Assembly: GCA_001179805.1 (NCBI GenBank)
Contig: CWGI01000001.1
Location: 537,755-601,754, forward strand
Length of the DNA stretch: 64,000 bases
Source: Candidatus Hepatoplasma crinochetorum
GTDB taxonomy: Bacteria; Bacillota_I; Bacilli_A; Mycoplasmatales; Hepatoplasmataceae
Direction of reading: 5' to 3'
Shown: positions 43,350 to 53,790 of the stretch, one piece after another
Position numbering within the stretch: position 1 is the first letter of the stretch
How the letters are laid out: every line of letters begins with the position of its first letter
Notes under the pieces: model-generated
The model's input: only the letters and a program-made list of their open reading frames with translations
Told to the model about the DNA's origin: nothing
Database searches by the model: none
Program-made: the position numbers and the translations under genes

Positions 43350-45092
43350 ATGAAAAAAAATAAAGTTTATAGTTTATTTTTATCATCAGTATTTCTTCTT
43401 TCCGTTCCGATAATTTCTACTTTTTTTATGGGTGAAAAAAAAGATAATCTGAAAGAAGTTTCGGACAATAATTTAATTGATCAACATATTGAAAAAGGAT
43501 ATCAATTCGATGAAGGAGAGGCTGCTGCAGTTACTACAGATCAAGAGGGATACGATCATCTCTATATGTGAGGTGACAATAGCTATAAACAATTAGGTTC
43601 AATGTATGGTAATCCTTATTTTGAAGATTCTACTAATAAAAATCTAGCAACAAAAAATTATTTTTATGCTCCACAAGAATTAGCAATTACAAAAGATCAT
43701 AAAGGCAAAATTACAGATGTAAAATCTACTAAATTTAATACTATTGTTTCTTTTGTTGATCAAGATGGAAATTTTTCTCTTTATATTTATGGTTCAAATA
43801 GAAATGGATTATTAACAGAAGATCAATTGTTTATTAATTTGGCTGATCCTATTTATTACAATATTCCTTCTAATTTAAGAATTTCTGATGCTGCACTTAC
43901 AGATGATAATATTTATATTTTGCTTGATGAAAAAGGAGGAAATAAACAATATCTATATAGTTGAGGATTAAATAATTATGGTCAATTAGGATTAGGGTTT
44001 AGTGATAATTATATTCATAAAACTCCGCATGTCTCTCGTTATGTCAATGGTTTAAGTACCGATTATTATGATATTGAATCGATCTATGCTCAAAATGATG
44101 CTTTATATCTTGTTGTTGATAATAATGAATATCAAACAGTATATACAATAGGATCTAATAGTTGTAGTCAATTAGGCAATGGAGTAAGTGAAGAAAGTTC
44201 TGAATATACTTTAATTCCTACGGAGATAACTTTTTTTAATCATATCAAAGCAGATCAAATTTTTATTGATGGAAATAATAATAATGGAGTTTATGCTCAA
44301 TATCAAAAAGACAACGATACATATATTGTTAGCTGAGGTAATAATATTAAGAAGCAATTAGTTAATATAGATCAAAATATAATTAATCAACCAACAGCGG
44401 TTTTTGGAAATGAAATTGGTCAAGCGGGAGATCCGATTTATAATAAAGATCAAAAAAATCTTTTATTTTCTGAATTTGGTTATGAACAATCATTTTTAAT
44501 CTATCAAACAAATGATCAATATCAACTTTATGGATGAGGAATCAATAATCATTATAGTTTAGGACTTAATAACAATACACAATATACTGATCAAACATTG
44601 ATTAAAAGTGTTTTAATTAATGATTATCAAGATTATGAAATTAAAAGTATTTCTACAGGCAGTCATAGTACTGATTTATTAATTGAAGACAATAATAATA
44701 ATCAGATTTTATATACTTGAGGATATAATCAAACAGGACAATTAGGAAATGGAGAAGTAGCATCACTTAGATCAGAAGTAAATACAAGTGCTTATATTCC
44801 CTTACAAACTTATTTTGAAAGTGGAGAGAATAATAATTATTATCAATTACCACTTGCAATATTTATTGTAATTATGGTTATTTTAATATTAGTACTTATT
44901 AGTTTATACATAAGTGTAAAAAGATATAGAAAAATTGCTGCTCCTTTATTAAATGAAAAAGAGCAAAAAATAGATATCAAACAAGAAATAATAAATGAAT
45001 TATCTAATGAATTAGAATCTTCTCAAGAATTAGTAGATGAATTATCAAATAGTGAATTAACAGCAAAAAATACAGATTTAAATTCTGATTAA
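43350..45092 (+). CDS. Exported, membrane-anchored RCC1-repeat protein
   Basis: The 580-residue protein has a signal-peptide-like N-terminus (Lys-rich, then about 20 hydrophobic residues), a large outer region with at least six RCC1-type blade motifs (W-G-D-N-S-Y-K-Q-L-G, W-G-L-N-N-Y-G-Q-L-G, I-G-S-N-S-C-S-Q-L-G, W-G-Y-N-Q-T-G-Q-L-G and others), one TM helix near residues 500-523, and a 55-residue acidic cytosolic tail. The Trp in each motif is TGA. RCC1 folds are seven-bladed propellers that bind proteins; no enzymatic role is claimed. Probably a surface adhesin-like protein. Related to the partial protein at 63161. Confidence 0.8.
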
Positions 45093-46186
45093 TTTTTAAA
45101 AGTTAAATTTCTGTTTTTTATTTTAATTAAATTAATTTTTTTTTGATCTTTTGGATCATTAAGAAGATAAATTTTTCCTTTTAAATCATCAACTCGATTT
45201 GTTCTTCCAATTCGGTGCTTAAAGTAATTTAAATCAACAGGAAGATCATAATTTATAATGTGACTAACACCACTAAAATCGAGACCCCGAGCATATAAAT
45301 CTGTTGTTACAAGATAAATTATTTTTTCATTTTTTATTTCTGTAAAAATTTGTTTTCTTTGTCTTGGATTTAAATTTGAATTAAAATATCTAATATTTTT
45401 AAAATTGTTATCTATTAAAAAATCATAAATTTTTTTAACTTCAGTATTTTTGTTTGTGAAAATAATTACAAAATAGGGATTAATTTTATCGCTTTGCAAT
45501 AAATTTTTTAAACTTTTTAATTTATCATTGTCAAAAATTTTAACTAAATTAATATTAATTTTCTTTTCCAGTAGAGAATTTAAATCAATAACATCAGGAT
45601 TTATTTTAAAACTTTTTCTGATTTTATTTTGTAAATCTTCGGTTAGTGTTGCTGAAAAAAAAGCATATGTAATTTTATTTTTTAAATTTAAATTATCTAT
45701 AAAATCTTTTACTAAATCTAATTGTTTGAAATGATAAATCATATCAACTTCATCTACAATTAAATATTTTAAGGTTTTATAATCAATCGGGTTTTTTTTC
45801 TGTAAACTAAAAATTTTTTCAATTGTTGATATAATTATTTTTGCTCTTTTTTGATATTTATTTTTCTCTCTTTCGTAATCAAGATTTTTTGTAATTGCAA
45901 AAAAATCAAATGCAAAATATTTATTTATTTTTAATAATTGATTTTTTAATTGTTGCACAAGTTCATTAGTTGGAACAATAATAACAATTTCAACACCTTT
46001 TTTATCTTTTTCGATCTGATTTAAGATTGGCAATAAATAAGCTAATGTTTTTCCTGTTCCTGTAGGTGATTGACAAAAAAGATCTTTCTTTTTTTCTAAA
46101 AGCGGAAATACTTCTTTTTGTACATCTAAAAAATCATTAAATTTTTCTGCTTTTAAATAATTATTTAAATTTAATTTTAATTTCAT
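45089..46186 (-). CDS. DEAD-box RNA helicase
   Basis: The 365-residue protein is a minimal two-RecA-domain helicase: motif I P-T-G-T-G-K-T (41-47), motif II D-E-V-D (145-148, a variant of D-E-A-D), motif III S-A-T (178-180), motif V A-R-G-L-D-F and motif VI H-R-I-G-R-T-N-R. It lacks any C-terminal extension and is likely a ribosome-assembly or mRNA-decay helicase (CshA-like). It converges with the RCC1 gene, the two stops overlapping by 4 bp, and is divergent from rsmD across 37 bp. Confidence 0.9.
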   Translation of the reverse strand: MKLKLNLNNYLKAEKFNDFLDVQKEVFPLLEKKKDLFCQSPTGTGKTLAYLLPILNQIEKDKKGVEIVIIVPTNELVQQLKNQLLKINKYFAFDFFAITKNLDYEREKNKYQKRAKIIISTIEKIFSLQKKNPIDYKTLKYLIVDEVDMIYHFKQLDLVKDFIDNLNLKNKITYAFFSATLTEDLQNKIRKSFKINPDVIDLNSLLEKKININLVKIFDNDKLKSLKNLLQSDKINPYFVIIFTNKNTEVKKIYDFLIDNNFKNIRYFNSNLNPRQRKQIFTEIKNEKIIYLVTTDLYARGLDFSGVSHIINYDLPVDLNYFKHRIGRTNRVDDLKGKIYLLNDPKDQKKINLIKIKNRNLTFKN

Positions 46187-46223
46187 TTATAATTATTTCC
46201 TTTTAATTTATTATATATTTAAT

Positions 46224-46775
46224 ATGAAGATTAATTTTGGAAAAAACCGCAATAAAAATTTAATTGTTGGCAAAAATGAAAAAATGAGACCGACAAAAGC
46301 AATAGCGAAAAAAATAATTTTTAATACAATAAAAATTAACGAAAATGATCTTGTTATTGATCTTTTTGCGGGAACTGGAGCTTTGGGATTTGAATCTCTT
46401 TCTTTGGGTGCAAAAAAAGTTATTTGAATTGATAATAATTTAAACTCATATCAAGCAATTAAAAAAAATATTTTAAATTTAAATTTGGATCGAAAAAGTT
46501 ATCAAGTTTTTCATACTGATTTTCGAAGAGCAATTAAAAAAATTCCCTTTAAAGCAACGATTATTTTTCTTGATCCACCTTTTATTTCTGAAAAATATTA
46601 TGATCTTAGTTTAAAATTAATTATTGATAATGATCTATTAAGTTCTGAAGGAATAATTATTTTAGAAAAACCAAGCAGTTATAATCTTACTAATTTTAAA
46701 TTGTATAATATATTTATTAATAAAAAATTAGGAGCTAATCAAGAAATAATCTTTCTTAAAAAGAAAAATAACTAA
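46224..46775 (+). CDS. rsmD: 16S rRNA (guanine966-N2)-methyltransferase RsmD
   Basis: The 183-residue protein has R-P-T-K-A-I-A-K near the start, the SAM motif D-L-F-A-G-T-G-A-L-G-F-E and the catalytic D-P-P-F motif. The rsmD-coaD pairing is the usual one. One TGA (Trp) after G-A-K-K-V-I splits the frame. Confidence 0.93.
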
Positions 46776-46778
46776 AAT

Positions 46779-47285
46779 ATGGAAAATACAAGTTTTGATA
46801 CAAAAAAAGAAGAAACAGCAATTTTTCCTGCTTCTTTCAATCCAATTCATATGGGACACATTGAATTAATAAAAATTTCAGCATCAATTTATAAAACTTT
46901 ATATGTATTTGTTGCAGATAATGAGAGTAAAAATTATAGAGTAAATTTAGAAGATCGTTTTAAAATTGTAAATAAAGCTGTATCTTATTTGAATATGGAT
47001 AATATAATTGTAGTAAAGCAAAGTAATTTACAGACAACAGGATCTTTTACAAAATTAAAAAAAATAGATGTTGTAATTAGAGGAAATAGAGAAATAAAAT
47101 TATCTTCTTATGAATCGATTCTTGCTGATAAATATTTAGAAGATAATGAAGATTTGAAATTTCATTTTTTTAGTTTTGAAGATGACCAAACATCGTCTAC
47201 TAAAATAAGAGAATTGATCGCAAATGATCATTCAATAAGCGGATTAGTTCCTAAAATTGTTGAAAAAGATATAATAAAAATATGA
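46779..47285 (+). CDS. coaD: Phosphopantetheine adenylyltransferase
   Basis: CoaD transfers AMP to 4'-phosphopantetheine in CoA synthesis. The 168-residue nucleotidyltransferase has F-P-A-S-F-N-P-I-H-M-G-H (the H-x-G-H motif), V-I-R-G-N-R-E and the C-terminal S-S-T-K-I-R-E-L-I. It follows rsmD by 3 bp and overlaps gmk by 4 bp. It supplies CoA used by AcpS elsewhere in the window. The N-terminus is about ten residues longer than in typical CoaD. Confidence 0.87.
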   Translation: MENTSFDTKKEETAIFPASFNPIHMGHIELIKISASIYKTLYVFVADNESKNYRVNLEDRFKIVNKAVSYLNMDNIIVVKQSNLQTTGSFTKLKKIDVVIRGNREIKLSSYESILADKYLEDNEDLKFHFFSFEDDQTSSTKIRELIANDHSISGLVPKIVEKDIIKI

Positions 47286-47848
47286 AAAAACGCGGAAAGA
47301 TAGTTATTTTTGCAGGTCCAAGTGGTGTAGGGAAAGAGACAGTTAAGAGATTATTCATAAATGATCGAAGATTTAATTTAAGATATTCAATTTCTGCAAC
47401 TTCAAGAAAAAAGCGTAATGGTGAAATAAATAGAGAAAATTATCACTTCTTATCAAAAAATAAATTTGAAAAGTGAATCAAAAAAAATAAATTTTTAGAG
47501 TGAGTTACATTTGCAAATAATTATTATGGAACTCCTTATAAATTTTTAGAAAAACATTTAAAAAAAGGTCAAAATGTTTTATTAGAAATAGATATAGTCG
47601 GTGTAAAAAAAGTAATCAAAAAATATCCAGATGCTGTTACAATTTTTTTATTACCCCCAAAAATTGGTGATCTTGAAAAAAGATTGCTTGCTAGAAAAAC
47701 AGAGAGGACAGAAGAAATTAAAGTAAGAATAGAAATTGCAAAAGCGGAAATTAAAGAAAAAGATTTATTTAAATATCAAGTTATAAATAAAAAACCAGAA
47801 AATTCTGCAAATGAAATAATTGAAATTTTAAAAAAGGAACTTTTGTAG
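47282..47848 (+). CDS. gmk: Guanylate kinase
   Basis: Gmk phosphorylates GMP. The 188-residue protein has the P-loop G-P-S-G-V-G-K near the start, S-A-T-S-R-K-K-R-N-G-E and Y-G-T-P-Y in the GMP-binding part, and the lid R-K-T-E-R-T-E-E. It is followed 3 bp later by the phosphatase gene, the usual gmk-prpC-prkC order. Confidence 0.95.
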
Positions 47849-47851
47849 GTA

Positions 47852-48583
47852 ATGAAATTTAATTTTGCTGGAAAAACAGTTAAGGGAGTAAGATCTGAAA
47901 ATCAAGATAACTTTACTGTATTTTTAGCAAAAAATAAAACTTATCTTGTTGCTGCCATTGCTGATGGAATGGGAGGATATCAAGGTGGAAAATTAGCATC
48001 AGAAGTTACGATAAATTTTATTGAAAGAGACTTCAAAGATCTTGATTTAAAATATAAGACCGATAATGATATTTTTAATCTGATGATTAAAGAAATTAGA
48101 TTAATTCAATTAAAATTAATTCAATTAATACAAGAAAAAAATGCTCCTTTTAATATGGGAACAACAATTAATTTTAATTTAATTTTTAATAAAAAAATAT
48201 ATACCTTAAATATTGGAGATACAAGATCAACTTTTTATTTTCGAAAAAGATTGAAAGATATTTCAGAAGATCATAATTTAGCAACGCTTGCAAAAAAAGA
48301 TATTAATTTTCGTAAATATCTAAAATATACAAATTATCTTACTTCTGCTCTTGGACCTAAAAGAGAATCTAAATTAGATATTTTTATTACAAATATAGAA
48401 AAAAAAGGAATTTTGATTATTGCTTCAGATGGAATTCATAATTTTGTAAAAGCAAAAGAATTATTAAGAATTTTAAAACAAGACAATTCGCTTACAAAAA
48501 AAGTCGAAAGAATTATTTCAAAAGCAATTAAAAATCAATCAAATGATAATATGACTTGTGTCTTGGTGGAATATGGAGTTTAA
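47852..48583 (+). CDS. prpC: PP2C-type Ser/Thr protein phosphatase
   Basis: The 243-residue metal-dependent phosphatase has the PP2C motifs E-N-Q-D-N near the start, A-D-G-M-G-G, G-T-T-I-N, G-D-T-R and S-D-G-I, ending with D-N-M-T. It removes phosphate from substrates of the adjacent kinase. Its last 11 bp overlap the kinase gene. Confidence 0.93.
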   Translation: MKFNFAGKTVKGVRSENQDNFTVFLAKNKTYLVAAIADGMGGYQGGKLASEVTINFIERDFKDLDLKYKTDNDIFNLMIKEIRLIQLKLIQLIQEKNAPFNMGTTINFNLIFNKKIYTLNIGDTRSTFYFRKRLKDISEDHNLATLAKKDINFRKYLKYTNYLTSALGPKRESKLDIFITNIEKKGILIIASDGIHNFVKAKELLRILKQDNSLTKKVERIISKAIKNQSNDNMTCVLVEYGV

Positions 48584-49595
48584 ACCAAATCTCATTATAA
48601 ATAATAAATATAAAATCATTTCCGAAATAGGAAGAGGAGCTTCTGCTGTTGTTTATTTGGGTTATGATTTGCTTAATAAAAAAGAAGTTGCTTTAAAAAT
48701 CCAAAATCAAAAAGATGAATTTTCAAATATGGATAAAAGATTTAAATTAGAAGCTAATGCTTTATTAAATTTAAATCATCAAAATATTGTTGGAACTTAT
48801 GATTATTTTACATGGAATAATCGTAGAGTAATTGTAATGGAATATTTAAAAGGCAAAACACTTGAAAAATATATCAGAGAAAAAGAATATCTTGATTCAA
48901 AGGAAGTATCAAAATATGCAATTGAAATTTTAAAAGCATTGGACCATGTTCATCAAAATGGAATTATGCATCGTGATCTTAAACCTGCAAATATTACAAT
49001 TACAGATGATAATAAACTTAAATTAATGGATTTCGGTATAATTCAAACTTCAATAAATCAAGAATTAACAAGACAAGCAAGCATCATCGGTACAATTCAA
49101 TATCTTGCGCCAGAGATATTTAAAGGAGAAAAATCATCACCTCCTTCTGAAATGTTTTCGATCGGTGTTTTACTTTATCGAATGTCAACAGGGGTTTTGC
49201 CATTTAAAGGGACATCACACGAAGATACAGCAAAAAAAATTTTAAATGATGAACCACTTCCACCGACAAAAATAAATCAATCACTTGACCAAGAATTAGA
49301 AAATATTATTTTAAAATTACTGGAAAAGGATTATTATAATCGTTATCAAACAGCCCAAGAAACAATAAATGCAATTGATAATTATCTTAAAAATAAAGAA
49401 AAATATAAAATTTTACAATCGGTCCAAGTATCGAAAGATAAAAAAATTTTACAGAAGAATAATATTGAAATTTTACAATCAAATCAAAAAGAACAAAAGA
49501 AAAAAGCAATAGAAATTAAGTTAGTAAAGTATTTGCTTTTTTTTATTGTTTTTGTTCTTGTTATATTTTTATTATTGATTCCTATATTTATTTAA
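48573..49595 (+). CDS. Membrane Ser/Thr protein kinase without PASTA domains
   Basis: The 340-residue PknB/PrkC-type kinase has a Gly-rich loop I-G-R-G-A-S-A-V-V-Y, Lys42, H-R-D-L-K-P-A-N (133-140), D-F-G (153-155) and A-P-E. A single C-terminal TM helix (about 318-339) ends the protein with no outer PASTA repeats, sensible for a cell without peptidoglycan. ATG 48573 was chosen because GGTGGA lies just upstream; the in-frame GTG at 48558 is less likely. Confidence 0.92.
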   Translation: MEFKPNLIINNKYKIISEIGRGASAVVYLGYDLLNKKEVALKIQNQKDEFSNMDKRFKLEANALLNLNHQNIVGTYDYFTWNNRRVIVMEYLKGKTLEKYIREKEYLDSKEVSKYAIEILKALDHVHQNGIMHRDLKPANITITDDNKLKLMDFGIIQTSINQELTRQASIIGTIQYLAPEIFKGEKSSPPSEMFSIGVLLYRMSTGVLPFKGTSHEDTAKKILNDEPLPPTKINQSLDQELENIILKLLEKDYYNRYQTAQETINAIDNYLKNKEKYKILQSVQVSKDKKILQKNNIEILQSNQKEQKKKAIEIKLVKYLLFFIVFVLVIFLLLIPIFI

Positions 49596-49673
49596 AATTA
49601 TTATTTTAGGGAAAGATTAAAGAGAATTTTTAAAATTTAAATCTAATATAATTAAAGTATGGGAGAGTTTAAA

Positions 49674-50387
49674 ATGCAAAATAAAAGTATTGAATTTTTT
49701 ACCTGAATTAGAAAAATAGAATTTATTAATATTGTTAATTACTTTAAAAATTATTATGATAAAGAGAACAAAAAAATTGAATATGATTTAACAATAAGAT
49801 ATTTAAATTTAAATGATTTCAAAGAATATTTAAATCAAGAATTTGATGAAGTGATTAAGAAATTTTATAAAAATGAATTTTCAAAAAATAATCCTGCAAA
49901 AAAGGATTTTTATGAGACATTAATGTTTATTCAAAATTATCTAAATTCTTTTAATAACGACACTTATGATAAGATAAGAAAACATAAAATTCTTTATTTT
50001 ATAATTGCGTTTGCTATAAGTACAAATAAGCTATATGGATTATGAAAAAATGAGGAAGAAATTTTTTCTTTTTTCAAAACAGAAAATAATAGAAAAATGG
50101 AATGATCTGCTTTTGCAAAAGGTCCTGTTCTTAAAACAATATATAATCCATGACCTGGTAAAGACGATGAATTATTTTTAGATAATGATCAAAAAAAATT
50201 GCTTATATTTGAAGTCTCTTATTTTTCGATGAAAAACTTTTCAACAATGAAGTTAATTGATGAAAGTCATAAAACTTATCCTTGAATAAATAATTTTAAA
50301 GAAAATAAATATTATTCAAAAATAGAAAAGAAAGAAATAATTTCATATTTTAAAGAAAATAAACCATTTTTTGAAAAATATTTATTA
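49674..50387 (+). CDS. Panacea (DUF4065)-domain protein 1, orphan with C-terminal frameshift
   Basis: The 237-residue protein is homologous to the two genes at 57199 and 60829. It has F-T-W-I-R-K-I-E-F at the N-terminus, then R-K-H-K-I-L-Y-F, A-F-A-K-G-P-V-L and E-S-H-K-T-Y-P-W, the spacing of the Panacea/SocA-like antitoxin domain. In frame it ends with an unrelated I-H-I-L-K-K-I-N-H-F tail at TAG 50385. A one-base insertion near 50341 would restore S-Y-F-K-E-N-K-P-F ending at 50398, matching the paralogs. Six TGA codons are Trp. No partner membrane gene is adjacent; the kinase is upstream and rpmF downstream. Confidence 0.68.
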
Positions 50388-50581
50388 GAAAAATATTAAA
50401 ATGTGGAAAAAAACAGATATCAACAGATGAACTTGAAATTAATATTTCAAAAGAAGAGAAAAATTGAATATTATTAAGAATAAAAAATAATTTTATCGTA
50501 AATAAATTTTAGTTTATTTAAATGTTATAATTTACTGGAAAATTTTTATTATTTATTAATATTATTATATAAGGAGAATGT

Positions 50582-50767
50582 ATGGCAATTCCATTTCGTA
50601 GAACATCAAAAACACGTAAAGCCAAGCGGCGTACACATCAAAGAGCAAAAAATCCAACAATGATTCAATGTTCAAATTGTGGTGCTTCAATAAAACCGCA
50701 TACAATTTGTAAAGAGTGTGGATATTATGATGGTAAAAAAATTCTTGATGTAAAAGATAAAAACTAA
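50582..50767 (+). CDS. rpmF: 50S ribosomal protein L32
   Basis: The 61-residue protein has the A-I-P-F-R-R-T-S-K-T-R-K start and the zinc ribbon C-S-N-C...C-K-E-C of L32. A strong AAGGAGAA ribosome site lies before the ATG. The stop overlaps the nusB start codon (TAATG). Confidence 0.95.
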   Translation: MAIPFRRTSKTRKAKRRTHQRAKNPTMIQCSNCGASIKPHTICKECGYYDGKKILDVKDKN

Positions 50768-51165
50768 TGAATGCAAAATTTGATTATTCTGATCGTAAAA
50801 AAATGATTTATTTTTTTTATAAACAATTTCTTTTAGAACAAATAGAAGAAAAAATGATTGAAGATTTACATCAAAATTTTTCTGAATATCATTTTTCTGA
50901 ACAAGAAGAAAAAGAAGTTTTAAAAATTATTAATAATTTTTCTGAATTAAAATTAAAAATAAAAAAAGTTTTACCTTCTGATTGAAAATGAGAGAGAATT
51001 AATAATTTAGAAAAATCAATTTTGATTTATACAGCTGCAGAGATGATTATTTTTAAACAAAAAAAAGCAATAGCAATTGATAATGCAATTAAATATGCTA
51101 AAAAATATTGTGATTTAAAGACTTATAGATTATTGAATCTAATTCTTGACAAAATAGAAATATAA
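50767..51165 (+). CDS. nusB: Transcription antitermination factor NusB
   Basis: The 132-residue all-helical protein carries W-K-W-E-R-I-N-N-L-E-K-S-I-L-I-Y-T-A-A-E-M near the middle and A-I-D-N-A-I-K-Y-A-K-K-Y near the end, the typical NusB pattern for boxA-dependent rRNA antitermination. It shares one base with rpmF. A strong terminator follows. Confidence 0.85.
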
Positions 51166-51203
51166 AAAATATTGAAAGATTTATCTTTCAATATTTTATT
51201 TTT
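51166..51203 (+). terminator. Rho-independent terminator after nusB
   Basis: A perfect 15-bp stem (arms AAAATATTGAAAGAT and its complement, loop TT) is followed by ATTTTT. A TATAAT at 51205-51210 then begins the rsmH transcript. Confidence 0.85.
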
Positions 51204-51240
51204 ATATAATTCTTTATATTTAGAATTAAATAGGATTAAA

Positions 51241-52146
51241 ATGATAAACCACGAACCGATTTTATTGAAAGAATCAACTGAAAAATTAAAAATTAAACCA
51301 GATGGTATATATGTAGATGCGACTTTAGGATTAGGCGGACATAGCGAAAGAATCTTAAAAAAATTAACAAGTGGGAGATTAATATCGATAGATCAAGATT
51401 CTGAAGCAATTTCTTTTGCAAAAGAAAAATTAAAAATGTATAAAAATGTAACTTTTGTTTATGGTAATTTTAAAGATTTGAAAACACATCTTGAAAAATT
51501 AGATATTAAAAAAATTGATGGAATTATTTATGATCTCGGTACAAGTTATTATCAACTTACAGATCTCGGAAGAGGATTTACTTATCGTTCAAAAGATATT
51601 TTATTAGATATGAGAATGGATCAAATAAATCAAAAATTAACAGCTTCAATAATTTTAAATACTTATCCAGAAGAGCGATTACTTTTTATTTTCAAAAAAT
51701 ATGCAGAAGAGAAACTGGCAAAAAAATTAGTAGAAGCGATAATTGATTATCGAAAAGATCAAAAAATTGCTTTTAATCATCAATTAAATGAAATAATTGC
51801 TAAAGTAAAACCTTATAGCAAAAAAAAGAATCGTTTTAAGAATATTTATCAAGGGTTACGAATTGAAGTAAATAATGAAATAGATGCAATTGAAAAATCT
51901 TTATTACAAGCGGCAGAAATTTTAAATAAAAATGGAAGAATTTTAGTTATTACATTTCATTCTTTGGAAGATCGAATCGTAAAAAATATTTTTTTTAAAT
52001 TTAAAAACAAGAGCATTGAAACAGAATATGAAATTATTAGAAATTTTCGTACCTTAAAAACGATCTATCCTTCAAAAATTGAAGTTGAAAAAAATAATTC
52101 TGCTCGTTCATCAAGAATGCGGATTTTAGAGAAGATAAAAGAATAA
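51241..52146 (+). CDS. rsmH: 16S rRNA (cytosine1402-N4)-methyltransferase RsmH
   Basis: The 301-residue protein begins H-E-P-I-L-L-K-E-S and has the SAM motif D-A-T-L-G-L-G-G-H, D-L-G-T-S-Y, G-F-T-Y-R and the C-terminal T-F-H-S-L-E-D-R. In other Firmicutes it is first or second in the division cluster; mraZ is missing here. ATG 51241 was preferred over an in-frame start at 51172, which lies in the nusB terminator. Confidence 0.95.
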   Translation: MINHEPILLKESTEKLKIKPDGIYVDATLGLGGHSERILKKLTSGRLISIDQDSEAISFAKEKLKMYKNVTFVYGNFKDLKTHLEKLDIKKIDGIIYDLGTSYYQLTDLGRGFTYRSKDILLDMRMDQINQKLTASIILNTYPEERLLFIFKKYAEEKLAKKLVEAIIDYRKDQKIAFNHQLNEIIAKVKPYSKKKNRFKNIYQGLRIEVNNEIDAIEKSLLQAAEILNKNGRILVITFHSLEDRIVKNIFFKFKNKSIETEYEIIRNFRTLKTIYPSKIEVEKNNSARSSRMRILEKIKE

Positions 52147-52596
52147 TTAAGTTATTATTTTATTAAATTACTTTTCTTATTTTAAAGATCACTAAGAAAA
52201 TAAAATTTAAATCTAAAAATAAAGTTTTCTTTTGATAAAAAAATTATATATAATAGTTTTATTATAAATTTGGAATTATATTTATTTTTAATCTCTATTT
52301 TCATTAATATCTAACAATGATTAATATAAAAATATATAATGAAAATGAAAAGTTTTAAAAATTAAAATAAAACTCAATTTTAAAATTACTAGGAGTTTAT
52401 AATTTAGGAACAATTTATTCTTTTGTTTATTAAACATAAATAATTATTTAAAAATTAAAATAATCTTTAAAATATTTAAATTTTATTTTAATAAAATTTA
52501 AGAAACAAAAATGCTAAAAAAAAGCAATTAGATATTATAATTATATTTAATGTTTATTGTAATATTTATTATGTAAAGGAAATTTGGAATATCTAT
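52147..52596. other. AT-rich intergenic region between rsmH and ftsZ
   Basis: 450 bp with no usable frame. A TATAAT at 52249-52254 and others near the ftsZ end may be promoters; the ftsZ start follows a GTAAAGGAAA ribosome site. ftsA and mraZ, often here, are not present even as fragments that I can recognise. Confidence 0.6.
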
Positions 52597-53790
52597 ATGA
52601 ATTTTAAAACAACTGAATTCGATAAATTCACAGCCGACGAAGATCGCGGCGCACGTATAAAAATCTTTGGTATTGGAGGTGGCGGATCCAATGCTGTAAA
52701 TAAAATGATTGAGGCAAAAATTACAGGATTAGATTTTTATGTTGCTAATACCGATGTTCAAGCATTAAATGATTCTAAAGTAAAAGCTGAAAATAGAATA
52801 GCTTTAGGAAAAAATTTAACAAAAGGATTAGGAGCAGGAGCAAATCCAGATATTGGAACAAAAGCGGCACAAGAATCAATTGATGATCTTAAAAAAATTA
52901 TTAAAGATACAGATCTTGTTTTTATTGCTGCTGGAATGGGCGGAGGAACAGGAACCGGAGCTGCTCCTATAATTGCAAAAGCTGCAAAAGATTTAGGATG
53001 TCTTGTCGTTGGAATTGTGACTACTCCTTTTGATTTTGAAGGTAAAGCTCGTTCTCTTAATGCTAAAATTGGTTTAAAAGCATTAAAAGAAAATGTTGAT
53101 TCTATTATTGTCGTTTCAAATAATCGTTTACTTGCAGAACTTGGTGATTTTTCAATTACGGATGCTTTTAAATTTTCAGATGCAACTTTAAAAAATGCTG
53201 TTCGTACAATTACTGACTTGATTAATAAACATTCACTTATTAATTTAGATTTTGCCGATGTAAAAGCCGTTCTTGCAAATCAAGGTCTTTCTTTAATTGG
53301 GACAGGTAAGGCTTCAGGAGAAGATGGCGCTGTAGAAGCTGCAATAAATGCAATTCAATCACCTATTTTAGAATCTTCAATTGAAGGAGCTAAAAATGCA
53401 ATTGTTAATGTATTGGGTTCACCAACTTCTCTAACCTTGAAACAAGCACAAGAGGCAGTTCAAACAATTAAGGAAGCAGCAAATTCAAATGTAGATGTTA
53501 TTTTTGGTGTTACAATAAATGAAGATATGGGAGAAGAAATTGTTGTTTCTGTTATTGCAACTGGATTATCACAAATCAAGGATTTTGATTTTGATAATAT
53601 AACAGTTAATTCGCCAATCCAAAAAGATGACAATTTTGAAGATTCCGATTTAGAGACTTTTAAACAAGCAATTACACAAGAAATGAATTTACGCGGAAAG
53701 AAATCAAAAAGTAAAAAAGAATTAGATTTACAATTAACCAAGGAGGAAACAGATATTTTCTCAGGATTATCTCTTTTAGATGATGAGTAA
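52597..53790 (+). CDS. ftsZ: Cell division protein FtsZ
   Basis: Tubulin-like GTPase forming the division ring. The 397-residue protein has I-G-G-G-G-S-N near residue 26, the tubulin signature G-G-G-T-G-T-G (115-121) and the T7-loop region N-L-D-F-A-D-V-K. The C-terminal linker is short and Lys/Asp-rich, and the final residues F-S-G-L-S-L-L-D-D-E are a weak version of the usual interaction peptide. sepF follows 14 bp later. Confidence 0.97.
   Translation: MNFKTTEFDKFTADEDRGARIKIFGIGGGGSNAVNKMIEAKITGLDFYVANTDVQALNDSKVKAENRIALGKNLTKGLGAGANPDIGTKAAQESIDDLKKIIKDTDLVFIAAGMGGGTGTGAAPIIAKAAKDLGCLVVGIVTTPFDFEGKARSLNAKIGLKALKENVDSIIVVSNNRLLAELGDFSITDAFKFSDATLKNAVRTITDLINKHSLINLDFADVKAVLANQGLSLIGTGKASGEDGAVEAAINAIQSPILESSIEGAKNAIVNVLGSPTSLTLKQAQEAVQTIKEAANSNVDVIFGVTINEDMGEEIVVSVIATGLSQIKDFDFDNITVNSPIQKDDNFEDSDLETFKQAITQEMNLRGKKSKSKKELDLQLTKEETDIFSGLSLLDDE

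Noticed and set aside
50399..50510. A reading frame after Panacea1 (Q-I-S-T...V-N-K-F) resembling the end of the X family
   Set aside because: Only about seven identities over 32 positions with the same overall spacing; in such AT-rich DNA that can arise by chance. It might be an X remnant, but I cannot support it.
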